Source: Actinomycetes bacterium
Lineage (GTDB): Bacteria > Actinomycetota > Thermoleophilia > RBG-16-64-13
Assembly (NCBI GenBank): GCA_024637035.1
Contig: JAGXFW010000016.1
Coordinates: 1 to 64,000 of the forward strand
Reading direction: 5' to 3'
DNA: 64,000 nt
The notes under the pieces were generated by a model. The model saw nothing but the letters and a program-made list of their open reading frames with translations, did no database searches and was not told where the DNA came from. Of the stretch, positions 1-9,129 are shown in pieces. The position numbers and the translations under genes were made by a program. The first letter of the stretch is position 1; every line of letters starts with the position of its first letter.

Positions 1-1064
<1,064 letters not shown>

Positions 1065-1134
1065 GAACATCATTATTGCCACTATGTAGATTTGAAGGTG
1101 CATACGGAGCGTAAACCGACACTGCATCCGAGGT

Positions 1135-1252
<118 letters not shown>

Positions 1253-1259
1253 TTATTTT

Positions 1260-1291
1260 GAGCCCGCCAGAAATGGCGGGCTCTTCCTTTT
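1260..1291 (+). terminator. Rho-independent terminator of the rrn operon
   Basis: A perfect 10-bp stem, GAGCCCGCCA (1260-1269) and TGGCGGGCTC (1274-1283), closes a GAAA tetraloop. The T-rich tract TTCCTTTT follows at 1284-1291. It sits 8 bases after the 5S gene and is the clearest classical terminator in the window. The bases from here to 1454 hold no feature I can support. Confidence 0.93.
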
Positions 1292-1454
1292 GCCTGACTG
1301 GGAAGGGGTCTACGCGCCGGCATTTGGCCCCATTCTGGCTCGGTCGCCCCCCCGTGCTGCGATCGCGCCGCTGGGGTGTGCCGTTGTTTTCCGCTCGCTG
1401 GTTTCCGGTGGGGATCGGCACTCCTTCTGTTCGAATCCATACTGGGGGTTGGTC

Positions 1455-1943
1455 ATGGGTCTGACGGTCGATGTGCCTCAGGGAGCCGTGCAGCTCGAGG
1501 AGCGGTGGAGTAGGTTGGGCGAAGTGGTCCTCCTCCTCGGACTACCGATCGGGATGTTGTTCGTATCGCTGGTACTGCTACTCGACTTGTCGGGCGGCCT
1601 GGAACCTCAGGGTCTGATCGTAGATAGCCCGGCGGCGGTCCTGCTCTTCTACTTTCTTCTCATGTTGCCGTACAGTGTCGCGGGGGGAGCGCTGGAGGCC
1701 GTGTATGGCGCTCGGACTCGAGTCGTGCCGTGTTGCTTCTTTGTGATGCTGGGAGTTGCCGCCGGAATCGTATTCCCGGTGGTGGTGGTGTCGGGGCTAG
1801 GTGTTCTTTCGGACCTCGCCTCGATGTGGGCCCTCTTGGGGGCGGGGACCTTGATACAGATGGTCGCTGCCGGGGCTTCGTTGATCTTGGTGAGACGAAC
1901 CAGGACGGTGCAGGGCTTGCGTGCCCGGGCCGCTTCTGGGTAG
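1455..1943 (+). CDS. Small integral membrane protein, unknown function
   Basis: A 162-residue product from ATG at 1455, preceded by a G-rich stretch that is only a weak ribosome binding site. The same frame is open upstream through the 5S gene, so the true start cannot be upstream of the terminator; 1455 is the first reasonable ATG. Four hydrophobic segments are visible, at about residues 25-48, 59-81, 91-117 and 121-146, with a basic C-terminal tail that would sit in the cytoplasm. No catalytic motif is recognised. It stands alone between the rrn terminator and dapA, 65 bases before the dapA start, and could be cotranscribed with dapA. Confidence 0.55.
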   Translation: MGLTVDVPQGAVQLEERWSRLGEVVLLLGLPIGMLFVSLVLLLDLSGGLEPQGLIVDSPAAVLLFYFLLMLPYSVAGGALEAVYGARTRVVPCCFFVMLGVAAGIVFPVVVVSGLGVLSDLASMWALLGAGTLIQMVAAGASLILVRRTRTVQGLRARAASG

Positions 1944-2008
1944 AGTGAGCGTTCTGCCGGTGCCGCCTGTTCGGGCGCCACCGGTCTCAATCAAACGGAG
2001 GAGCATCG

Positions 2009-2914
2009 GTGGTCGGCAAGACAGAGTGGAGACTGAAGGGTGTGATCGTGCCGTTGATCACTCCGTTCAACGTGGACCTGAGTGTCGATTGGGCCGGCCT
2101 GCGCCGACTCGTCGACTACTACGTCGAAGAAATAGGGTGCGACGGATTGGTGCCGTGCGGGACCACCGGCGAGTCGCCCACCTTGAGCCACGACGAGCAT
2201 GCCGAAGTGATACGCGTGGTCATCGAGCAGACGAACAAGCGTGTCCCCGTCATCGCCGGCGCGGGTTCGAATTCCACGCGAGAGGCGATCGAACTCACGA
2301 AGGCGGCTCAGGAGGCTGGGGCCGACGCGACGCTTCAGGTGTGCCCCTACTACAACAAGCCGACGCAGGAAGGGATCTTTCGGCATTTCCAGGCTGTCAG
2401 TGAGGCGGCGGACCTTCCGGTGATCGTGTACAACATCCCCGGCCGAACGGGCCGGAATATCGAGCCCTCGACGATCATCCGGATGTGGGCGGAGATCCCG
2501 CAGGTGGTGGGGCTCAAGGACGCATCCGGCGACCTCCAGCAGGCAATGGCCGTCTTGGCGGACACTGATCGGGACACTTTCCAGGTGTACTCTGGCGAGG
2601 ACATCATGACCTTCGCGCTCCTATGTCACGGCGGTGCGGGTGCCATCGCGGCGGTTGCCCACGTCGTGGGTCGCGAGGTCGGGGAGATGTGCTCCTCGGT
2701 ATGGTCGGGCGATGTGGCACGTGCTCGCGAGTTGCATTTCCACACCATGCCGATCGTGGAGGCTCTCTTCGTGGAGCCGAATCCCGCTCCGGTCAAGCAG
2801 GCTCTGGAGTGGATGGGCCTCCCGGCTGGTCCGCTTCGCCCGCCACTCGAGCGGATGACCGAACGAGGCCAAGCCGTGCTGCGCGCTGCCATGGAAGCGG
2901 GCGGCTGGATCTAG
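2009..2914 (+). CDS. dapA: 4-hydroxy-tetrahydrodipicolinate synthase
   Basis: DapA condenses pyruvate with aspartate semialdehyde, the first committed step to diaminopimelate and lysine, in the cytoplasm. The 301-residue length is typical of the family. Visible signatures are the pyruvate-binding GTTGE motif near residue 50, the PYYNKPTQEG segment near 113-122, the Tyr of VIVYNIPGRTG near 140, and the Schiff-base Lys in VGLKDASG near 170. The GTG start at 2009 is supported by GGAGGAG at 1997-2003, five bases upstream. No dapB or lysA lies nearby, so lysine genes are scattered in this genome. Confidence 0.95.
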   Translation: MVGKTEWRLKGVIVPLITPFNVDLSVDWAGLRRLVDYYVEEIGCDGLVPCGTTGESPTLSHDEHAEVIRVVIEQTNKRVPVIAGAGSNSTREAIELTKAAQEAGADATLQVCPYYNKPTQEGIFRHFQAVSEAADLPVIVYNIPGRTGRNIEPSTIIRMWAEIPQVVGLKDASGDLQQAMAVLADTDRDTFQVYSGEDIMTFALLCHGGAGAIAAVAHVVGREVGEMCSSVWSGDVARARELHFHTMPIVEALFVEPNPAPVKQALEWMGLPAGPLRPPLERMTERGQAVLRAAMEAGGWI

Positions 2915-2980
2915 GGCGATCGCTGCTAGTCTCGGCGTCGGGATCCGCCCTACGCCGAGACCCCTCGGGTGTTCCCTCAT

Positions 2981-3394
2981 TCAGTCAGGCGACTGCCCGG
3001 AGTTCTTGTCGACCCCCCCGGCCCACCCGCGGTCGTATGCGAGCGGTATCAGGTAGCCGAGGAAGAGCGTCGCCAGCACGTTGATCGCCACGATCAGGTA
3101 GGCGTTCGGCACCTCGAACACGATCGCCAGCATGCTGAACACGATGCCGACCCAGAAGGTGAGAGTGCCGGCGAACGTCGGGAAGGAGCGGTCGGGGTAG
3201 TGTCGCACGTACACCCTGGCGTACAGTTCGCTGAAGCCTGGACCGACCCATAGGGTTCCCCCGATGAAGATGGCCGCTATGACCCACGGCAACTCCCCGG
3301 CCGAGAGACTACTCACGGAGAGATATACCCCGAGCGACAGGACGATGCTGAAGAGGAATCCGGGCACGATCCCGGTTCGATAGGCGCGTCCCAT
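2981..3394 (-). CDS. Conserved-looking four-helix membrane protein, unknown function
   Basis: A 137-residue product read on the minus strand. The open frame extends further upstream, but ATG at 3394 is preferred because AAAGGGAG lies about nine bases before it and the first membrane segment follows at once. Four hydrophobic helices are evident at about residues 8-28, 34-54, 70-90 and 95-118, linked by short loops, with a polar C-terminus. No cofactor or catalytic motif is seen. It is divergent from the FAD/Fe-S oxidoreductase gene and shares the 247-base intergenic region with it. It converges on dapA. I do not recognise the family. Confidence 0.65.
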   Translation of the reverse strand: MGRAYRTGIVPGFLFSIVLSLGVYLSVSSLSAGELPWVIAAIFIGGTLWVGPGFSELYARVYVRHYPDRSFPTFAGTLTFWVGIVFSMLAIVFEVPNAYLIVAINVLATLFLGYLIPLAYDRGWAGGVDKNSGQSPD

Positions 3395-3511
3395 GTGTCT
3401 GCACTCCCTTTCGCGTTGACCCTCAGGATGGGGTCTCAATTCGCTCGCATCCCCATTGTCCCCGGACGAGCGCGCCGAAGCAACAGATTTTGTGAATTGG
3501 TACTCAAGTAC

Positions 3512-3540
3512 TGGACGATAATCGCCGAGTGCTGTACTAT
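3512..3540 (+). promoter_or_regulatory. Candidate housekeeping promoter of the FAD/Fe-S oxidoreductase
   Basis: TGGACG at 3512-3517 and TACTAT at 3535-3540 are separated by 17 bases. Each matches four of six positions of the standard -35 and -10 boxes. A small palindrome, GTACT-CA-AGTAC, lies at 3500-3511 just upstream. Transcription would start about where the operator-like repeat at 3550 begins. Confidence 0.45.
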
Positions 3541-3549
3541 TGCGACGCA

Positions 3550-3571
3550 ATACCCATAGGGGTATGGGTAT
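3550..3571 (+). promoter_or_regulatory. CsoR/CstR-family-like operator (inverted repeat)
   Basis: ATACCC-ATAG-GGGTAT occupies 3550-3565, and the overlapping perfect repeat TACCCATA-GGGG-TATGGGTA occupies 3551-3570. TACCC/GGGTA half sites with a short G/C-rich centre are characteristic of CsoR-family repressor operators, whose members sense copper, persulfide or formaldehyde. It lies just downstream of the candidate -10 box and about 70 bases before the start codon, where a bound repressor would block initiation. No CsoR-family gene is in the window. The repeat is directly seen; the regulator is inferred. Confidence 0.5.
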
Positions 3572-3641
3572 CAATCCGCACATTCCGTCTCTTGCGTTGG
3601 TGCGGTGACAAGTGTGAACGAATGCACAAGGTGAGGTCAAC

Positions 3642-6600
3642 ATGAACGAGGCAGTCCAGGAGAGGCTCGTGTCAATCTTCGGTGAGAAGGACGTGTCCTT
3701 CGATCGGGTCGAGCGGAAGTTGTACTCGCACGATGTCGGCAGTATCCCGAAGCTCGTGAAACCGTTCATGCCCGGAGGCATCGCGGGGGGCGTGGTGCGG
3801 CCGCGCACCGAAGGATCCATCGTGGAATTGGTGAAGCTCGCGAAGGCCCAGGATCTACAATTGGTTCCCCGCGGAGCAGCGACCGCCGGCTACGGCGGCG
3901 CGATTCCCAACGAGGACGCAGTAGTGGTGGATATGCGTCGCTTCAAGCGTATCGTCTCCATCGACGCCGAGAAGATGACCGCGACCGTTGAAGCCGGTGT
4001 CGTGTGGAAGGACCTGCAGGCGGTTCTCGAAGAGCACGACCTCGAGCTCCTCATGTACCCGACGAGCGCTCCCAGTTCGACCGTTGGCGGATGGCTCGCC
4101 CAGGGTGGCTCGGGTTACGGGAGCTATCAGAACGGCTGGTTCAAAGACGTCGTGCTCTCGGCGCGCGTGGTGCTGCCAACGGGCGAGACCAAGACGTTCG
4201 AGGGTGGAGAACTGGCCGAGGTGTCCGAAGCAGAGGGCATGACGGGGTTCATCACTCAGGTCACCTTCCGGGTGGCCCCGAAGGATGACGTCTACCTGTT
4301 GGCGGCCTCATTCGCGTCGGCCTCAAGCCTCCAGCGTGCCGTCGCGGCGATGTCCACAGGGAAGCTACCGCTCTGGTCTGTGAGTTTCATCAATCCTAGC
4401 GCTGTCCGCCTTGGGAAGCATCTACCGGCGAAGACACACCACGGCCACCCCGTCCACGCCGTCCACACCCCTCCGGAAGTCGAGGAGAGCTTCGTGGTGC
4501 TCATGGCATGGCATGGAGCGGTTGGTGACCTAGTCGGTCAGCTCACGGAGATCGTGGGGACAGCGGGCGGGTCGGTGCTTCCCGAAGATGTCGCGCAACA
4601 CGAATGGGAACTCCGTTTCAGCCCGATGAGGGTCAAGCGTATCGGGCCTTCGTTGATTCCCACCGAGGTAGTGGTGCCGGTTGAGGCTCTGGGCGCGGTC
4701 CTCGACGAGATCGACGAGAAGGTCGACCTTCCGATCGTGATCGAAGGTGTGGGAGTCCGAGGCGACGAGTTCGTCTTGCTGGGATTCATACCTCATGACG
4801 AACGCACCTTCGGCTACAACGTCGCCTTCGGTCTTGCTCTATCCGTGATCAAGATCGCGCGCCAGCACGGCGGTCGAGCCTATTCCACCGGTATCTACTT
4901 CAAACGACACGCTGATGAGGTCTTGGGTACCGAGAGAGTCCGTGCACTCGAGGCCTACAAGAACGAGGTTGATCCTCAGGGCCTCATGAACCCTGGGAAG
5001 GTGTACGGCGACAGCGCGCTCACTTCTATCCTTGGCATGGCCGAGAGCTTCGAGCCTCTGGTGCGTTCGGTCGCGAACAGCTTCGAGTCCGAACTCGGAG
5101 AGGAGTTCGACAGGAACAACAAGGGTATCCCGGAAGAGGTGGCGCGCTACGCCTTCGCCTGTGCTCAGTGCGGTTACTGCGTCGAAGGTTGCACCCAGTT
5201 CTCCGGCCGTGGGTGGGAATCGCAATCCCCGCGTGGCAAGTGGTACTTCCTGCGCGAGGTGTTGCAGGGGCGAGAGGAGATAACCCAAGAGTGGGTGGAT
5301 AATTTCCTCCTCTGCACGACGTGTGAACGCTGCGAGAACGAATGCCCGCTGAACCTGCCCATCGAACCTGCGTGGGGTCTGCTGCGCGGCGCCCTCATCA
5401 ACGACCAGGGCAAGATGACGTTCCCGCCGTTCGAGATGATGGCCGCGTCGATGAAGAAGGAAGGCAACATCTGGGCCGGCTATCGTAAGGACCGTGACGG
5501 GTGGCTCCCAGAGCACCTGCGCGAGACGCTGCCGACGAACTCGAAGACCGCCTTCTTCGCCGGTTGCACGGCGAGCTACGTGGAGCAGGACATCGCCATC
5601 GGCACCGCGGAACTGCTGAACAAAGCCGGTGTCGAGTTCGCGTACGTGGGTAACGAAGAGAACTGCTGCGGTATCCCCATGCTCGTCTCCGGACGGTGGG
5701 ACGTGTGGGAGTCCAACATGAGACAGAATATCGACACGATGAAGGCTCACGGGGTAGAAGAGGTCATCACTTCGTGCCCCGCGTGCTACCTCGTGTGGAA
5801 GACATACTATCCGCAGTGGGCGGAGAAGCTCGGCATCGAGTACAACTTGGATGCGAAGCACTACTCAGAAGTACTGACGGAGAAGATCCAGGCGGGCGAA
5901 TTGGAGCTGCCCGGCACGATCGAGAAGACGGTGACGTTCCACGACTCGTGTCACGCCGGACGAGCGTGCGGTTTGTACGAACCGCCCCGTGAACTCCTGG
6001 AAGCGATCCCTGGTATCGAGCTGAAGGAAATGGCTCACAATCGCGAGGATGCCCTCTGTTGCGGGTCTGTCCTCACCTTGATCGGTGAGACCCCCGTTGC
6101 CCACGACGTCGGGGCCATGAGGCTGCAAGAGGCCTTGGACATCGGTGTGAAGGACGTGGTCGCACTCTGCCCGTGCTGCCAGTTCCAGCTGCGGGTGAGC
6201 GCCAACGCCACCGGCATGGACGTGGAGGTGCACGACCTCGCGCATCTGGCGGCCGAATCCCTGGGTGTGGTACTGCCCGACCCGAACGAAGAGACCATGG
6301 CCAACTGGCGGGTGTTCGATCAGATGATCCGCCTCATGCAGCCCGAGAACATGGCCGCGATCATGGAGGGGCTCTTCCCACAGATGATGGATGCGATGCC
6401 CATGGGCATGGGCAAGATGATGTACGCGATGGCCAAAGTGCCGGGAGCCCTCGACCTGATGAAGCCCATCATGCCGAAGATGTTCCCGATGCTCATGCCG
6501 GCCATCATGCCGAAGGTGATGCCGGACATGCTCGAGGCGGTGGGCAAGTACATAGACATGCCCGACCACATGCGGGAGCAGATGCCCGATCTGTTGCCCG

Positions 6601-6719
6601 AGACCATGGACGCTTTGATGCCGAACATGCTCCCCTTGATCATGCCGTATATTGTGCCGGCGATGATCGCGTATCTGAAGAAGGGTAAGGAAGAACCCGG
6701 GGTTCGAGCGGCCGCGTAA
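3642..6719 (+). CDS. FAD-linked oxidase / Fe-S oxidoreductase (GlcD-GlpC type fusion) with methionine-rich C-terminal tail
   Basis: A 1025-residue flavo-iron-sulfur protein of the D-lactate/glycolate dehydrogenase superfamily. In order: FAD-binding type 4 domain (about 45-190), FAD-oxidase C-terminal domain (about 220-450), two 4Fe-4S sets with Cys 507/510/513/517 and 558/561/564/568, and two CCG domains, one with NCCGIP near 674 and a second ending in LCPCCQ near 842. It should oxidise a 2-hydroxyacid and pass electrons to an acceptor; the substrate is not predictable. From about residue 886 the tail holds 29 Met in ~130 residues, many as MP or MxxM, which is unusual for the family. ATG at 3642 has GGTGAGG upstream. 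The gene is monocistronic behind the operator at 3550. Confidence 0.85.
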   Translation: MNEAVQERLVSIFGEKDVSFDRVERKLYSHDVGSIPKLVKPFMPGGIAGGVVRPRTEGSIVELVKLAKAQDLQLVPRGAATAGYGGAIPNEDAVVVDMRRFKRIVSIDAEKMTATVEAGVVWKDLQAVLEEHDLELLMYPTSAPSSTVGGWLAQGGSGYGSYQNGWFKDVVLSARVVLPTGETKTFEGGELAEVSEAEGMTGFITQVTFRVAPKDDVYLLAASFASASSLQRAVAAMSTGKLPLWSVSFINPSAVRLGKHLPAKTHHGHPVHAVHTPPEVEESFVVLMAWHGAVGDLVGQLTEIVGTAGGSVLPEDVAQHEWELRFSPMRVKRIGPSLIPTEVVVPVEALGAVLDEIDEKVDLPIVIEGVGVRGDEFVLLGFIPHDERTFGYNVAFGLALSVIKIARQHGGRAYSTGIYFKRHADEVLGTERVRALEAYKNEVDPQGLMNPGKVYGDSALTSILGMAESFEPLVRSVANSFESELGEEFDRNNKGIPEEVARYAFACAQCGYCVEGCTQFSGRGWESQSPRGKWYFLREVLQGREEITQEWVDNFLLCTTCERCENECPLNLPIEPAWGLLRGALINDQGKMTFPPFEMMAASMKKEGNIWAGYRKDRDGWLPEHLRETLPTNSKTAFFAGCTASYVEQDIAIGTAELLNKAGVEFAYVGNEENCCGIPMLVSGRWDVWESNMRQNIDTMKAHGVEEVITSCPACYLVWKTYYPQWAEKLGIEYNLDAKHYSEVLTEKIQAGELELPGTIEKTVTFHDSCHAGRACGLYEPPRELLEAIPGIELKEMAHNREDALCCGSVLTLIGETPVAHDVGAMRLQEALDIGVKDVVALCPCCQFQLRVSANATGMDVEVHDLAHLAAESLGVVLPDPNEETMANWRVFDQMIRLMQPENMAAIMEGLFPQMMDAMPMGMGKMMYAMAKVPGALDLMKPIMPKMFPMLMPAIMPKVMPDMLEAVGKYIDMPDHMREQMPDLLPETMDALMPNMLPLIMPYIVPAMIAYLKKGKEEPGVRAAA

Positions 6720-6800
6720 GCCGCTTCGGTCTCCACATGTGGGTTCTCGAGGATCGGATCGAGCCCGATCGCCTATCGGAGCACCACGCTTCGATGGGCG

Positions 6801-6820
6801 ATTCGGACTTTGGTCCGATT
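6801..6820 (+). terminator. Weak hairpin after the oxidoreductase
   Basis: TTCGGAC (6802-6808) pairs with GTCCGAT (6813-6819) with one mismatch at the base, around a TTTG loop. Only a few T residues follow. It may end the oxidoreductase transcript. The rest of 6720-6994 shows no supportable gene; a 118-codon frame there overlaps pilD by 100 bases and has no family-like composition. Confidence 0.25.
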
Positions 6821-6994
6821 CTCCCCTCCCACCGGGTGCTGTAGAGTACACGCACGACGACCGGAGCAACGCATGGAGGCACATCCTCCACAGACCGAAT
6901 GGTCAGGCGCCGTTGCCGCTTCAGGTATACGGCCGGTCGGTCGATATAGAGTCTACGGTCGCCGACAGGCCACGGGAGGGCATCAGGAACCGAC

Positions 6995-7756
6995 ATGAGC
7001 GGGCTCGATCTATACCTTGCTGCTTGTTCCATGCTCCTCGGAGGAGTGGTTGGGAGCTTCCTGAACGTCGTCATCCATCGCCTTCCGATCGATGAATCCA
7101 TAGTGAGCCCCGGATCCCGGTGCCCGGAGTGCGGACACACCATCCGCTGGCGTCACAACATCCCGGTGCTGGGTTGGCTCGCGCTCAGGGGGCGTTGTCA
7201 TGACTGTGGGGCGGCCATCTCGTTGCGCTACCCCGCGGTCGAAGGGCTCACGGCTCTCTTGTTCTTGGCCGCGTTCCTTGCGTATGGGATCCAGCCCAGG
7301 ACTGCCTTCATGTGGGCCTTCCTTGCCACGTTGGTCGTCGTGACCTTCATCGACATCGATCATCGCATCATCCCGAACAAGATCGTGGTGCCGGGGAGCG
7401 TCATCGGGTTCGGCGCATCTACAGCCTTGGATCCGAGCCGCTGGTGGCACTATATTGCTGCCGGGCTGGGCGCGTCGGGGTTCCTATTGATCCTGGGTAT
7501 TATCTGGCGCGGAGGGATGGGCATGGGCGACGTGAAGATGGCGCTCATGATGGGTGTGGTCCTGGGCTCGTCTGTTATGGTGGCTCTCTTCGCTTCTTTC
7601 CTCGTCGGCGGCATCGGAGGGGCTCTGCTCATTGCCACTGGGATCCGAGGTAGGAAAGACCGCGTTCCCTTCGGCCCGTATCTGGCTATCGGCAGCGTCT
7701 TCGCCGTCTTCGCCGGGTCGCCGCTTCTTGAGTGGTATGTGAGGTCCTTTCTATGA
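6995..7756 (+). CDS. pilD: Type IV prepilin peptidase (A24 family, leader peptidase/N-methyltransferase)
   Basis: This integral membrane aspartic protease cleaves the basic leader of prepilins and usually N-methylates the new Phe. The 253 residues show the full bacterial form: the N-terminal methylase-type domain with GSFLNVVIHRLP near 20-31, a zinc site of Cys 43, 46, 68 and 71, and about seven membrane segments. The catalytic aspartates lie at D120/D122 (FIDIDHRIIPN) and D179 (GMGMGDVK). ATG at 6995 is preceded by AGGA six bases upstream. It stands directly before the pilMNOP cluster but about 260 bases from it, with a separate promoter in between, so the two may be independently expressed. 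Confidence 0.95.
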   Translation: MSGLDLYLAACSMLLGGVVGSFLNVVIHRLPIDESIVSPGSRCPECGHTIRWRHNIPVLGWLALRGRCHDCGAAISLRYPAVEGLTALLFLAAFLAYGIQPRTAFMWAFLATLVVVTFIDIDHRIIPNKIVVPGSVIGFGASTALDPSRWWHYIAAGLGASGFLLILGIIWRGGMGMGDVKMALMMGVVLGSSVMVALFASFLVGGIGGALLIATGIRGRKDRVPFGPYLAIGSVFAVFAGSPLLEWYVRSFL

Positions 7757-7847
7757 GGTTCCCTTGGCGCAATGGACTATCGACCGTATCGGCGCAGTGG
7801 TCCGGCGCGTTGATATGCTCGATGCGGTACCTTCTGGGAGCGTATGA

Positions 7848-7876
7848 TTGACACTCGCAAGGCGGCAGGATACATT
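7848..7876 (+). promoter_or_regulatory. Strong candidate promoter of the pilMNOP operon
   Basis: A perfect -35 box TTGACA (7848-7853) is separated by 17 bases from TACATT (7871-7876). Transcription would start near 7883, leaving a leader of about 135 bases before pilM. This is the best-matching -35 box I found in the window. Confidence 0.65.
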
Positions 7877-7882
7877 GGGGCG

Positions 7883-8019
7883 CGGCCCGAACGTGGGCGA
7901 TGCCGTGGCATGAACAGCAAAGCTGGGCAGGAGAAACTGGAGAGACGGTCGAACATCTCTTCGGTTGAAGTGGAGGGTTCTTTCGGGAACCCGCGACCGC
8001 AAGTCTAGGTTCGGTGGAG
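7883..8019 (+). other. Structured 5' leader of pilM
   Basis: The leader contains several short hairpins: ATGCC-GT-GGCAT near 7900, CAGC-AAA-GCTG near 7915-7925, and GGGTTC-TTTCGG-GAACCC at 7975-7992. None is followed by a T-run, so they are not obvious terminators. I looked for the c-di-GMP-I and c-di-GMP-II riboswitch cores and did not find them. Function is unknown. Confidence 0.3.
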
Positions 8020-9129
8020 ATGGCTCTAACGGGTACGAGACAAGACAGCATCGGGCTCGACATCGGCAAGTCGAGCATCATCGGTGTGCAGCTGTCAGGC
8101 AAAGCTCCCGCCGCCGTGCTGCGGGCCTTCCACGAGCGGACGATCCCTGAGGGAGTGGTCTTCGAGGGTGAGGTTGTCGATGTCGACCTCCTCACCCAGG
8201 AGCTGAAGGCCTTCATGCGCGAAGCGCGCATGAAGGGGAAAGTCGTCCAGTTGGGCGTGGGCAACCAGAAGGTGATCGTAAGGAACATCGAGACTCCCGA
8301 GATGAGTGACGACGAGCTTCGGGGAGCCATCGAGTTCCAGGCGCAGGATTACATCCCCATCCCAGTGGCTGAGGCCGTGCTCGACTTCCAGGTGGTCTCG
8401 CGCTATACCGATCAGGATGGAGTGGCAAAGCAGCGTGTTCTGCTGGTTGCCGCCCAGAGAGACATGGTCGAGCGGTTCCTCTTGGCTGTCAAGAAGGCCG
8501 GCCTTACCGTCGCCGGCATCGATGCGTCGGCGTTCGCACTAGTCCGCGGGTTGAGTCCATCAGTGTCTTTCGTGGACCAAGGTGCCGAAGAGGGCGTTGC
8601 TCTCGGCGTGGTGAACATCTCGTCATCTGTGTCGAGTCTTGTCGTCGCTGTTGACGGGGTGCCCAGGTTCACTCGTACCATCGACTTCGCGCACGATCAT
8701 TTCACGAGGATCCTCATCGAGAACCAGGGAGTCGAACCGGACGATGCGGAGAACCTGATCGAAGGCATCGGCCTGCCGGGTGCTCTTGCCCCTGATCTCG
8801 AGACCTACAATCAAGTCACCGTGGACGAAGTGCACGGCATCCTCGGTTCGGCCGCAGACGAGCTCGCCGATGAGGTGCGCCGGTCCATCGACTACTTCCA
8901 AAGTCAGGACTATACGACCCGTCTGGAATCGTTGGTGCTTACCGGAAGGGGCGCCCTGTTGCGGAACCTCGACTCGTATCTTGCTGAGTCCCTTGGGCTG
9001 AATGTCATGGTCGGTAACCCCTTGCTCAAGGTTGGAGAGGTCGCCAAGGGTATCGATGCGGATTCGCTCATGCTTATCGCTCCGAGACTAGCCGTGGCGG
9101 TTGGTCTGGCCCTGGACGAGGTGGAGTGA
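8020..9129 (+). CDS. pilM: Type IV pilus assembly protein PilM (actin-like ATPase)
   Basis: PilM is a cytoplasmic actin/FtsA-fold protein that binds the N-terminus of PilN and couples the inner-membrane alignment complex to the motor. The phosphate-1 signature LDIGKSSIIGVQL lies near residues 11-23, and a second nucleotide-binding block (LVLTGRGALL) lies near 307. Length of about 369 residues fits the family. ATG at 8020 is chosen; an in-frame GTG at 8014 is possible, since AGG at 8007-8009 would serve it with four bases of spacing. The stop overlaps the pilN start by one base (TGATG), indicating coupled translation. Confidence 0.93.
   Translation: MALTGTRQDSIGLDIGKSSIIGVQLSGKAPAAVLRAFHERTIPEGVVFEGEVVDVDLLTQELKAFMREARMKGKVVQLGVGNQKVIVRNIETPEMSDDELRGAIEFQAQDYIPIPVAEAVLDFQVVSRYTDQDGVAKQRVLLVAAQRDMVERFLLAVKKAGLTVAGIDASAFALVRGLSPSVSFVDQGAEEGVALGVVNISSSVSSLVVAVDGVPRFTRTIDFAHDHFTRILIENQGVEPDDAENLIEGIGLPGALAPDLETYNQVTVDEVHGILGSAADELADEVRRSIDYFQSQDYTTRLESLVLTGRGALLRNLDSYLAESLGLNVMVGNPLLKVGEVAKGIDADSLMLIAPRLAVAVGLALDEVE

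Noticed and set aside
5865-6884. Long minus-strand frame with very many His residues, looking like a metal-binding protein
   Set aside because: It is the antisense reading of the Met-rich tail of the oxidoreductase: ATG codons give CAT (His) on the other strand. No start site or family signature.
6739-7095. 118-codon plus-strand frame before the prepilin peptidase
   Set aside because: Arg/Pro-rich, overlaps the true gene by 100 bases, and has no family-like pattern; probably a chance open frame in GC-rich DNA.
7883-8019. c-di-GMP riboswitch upstream of pilM
   Set aside because: Neither the GEMM-I core nor the type II core is present by eye.
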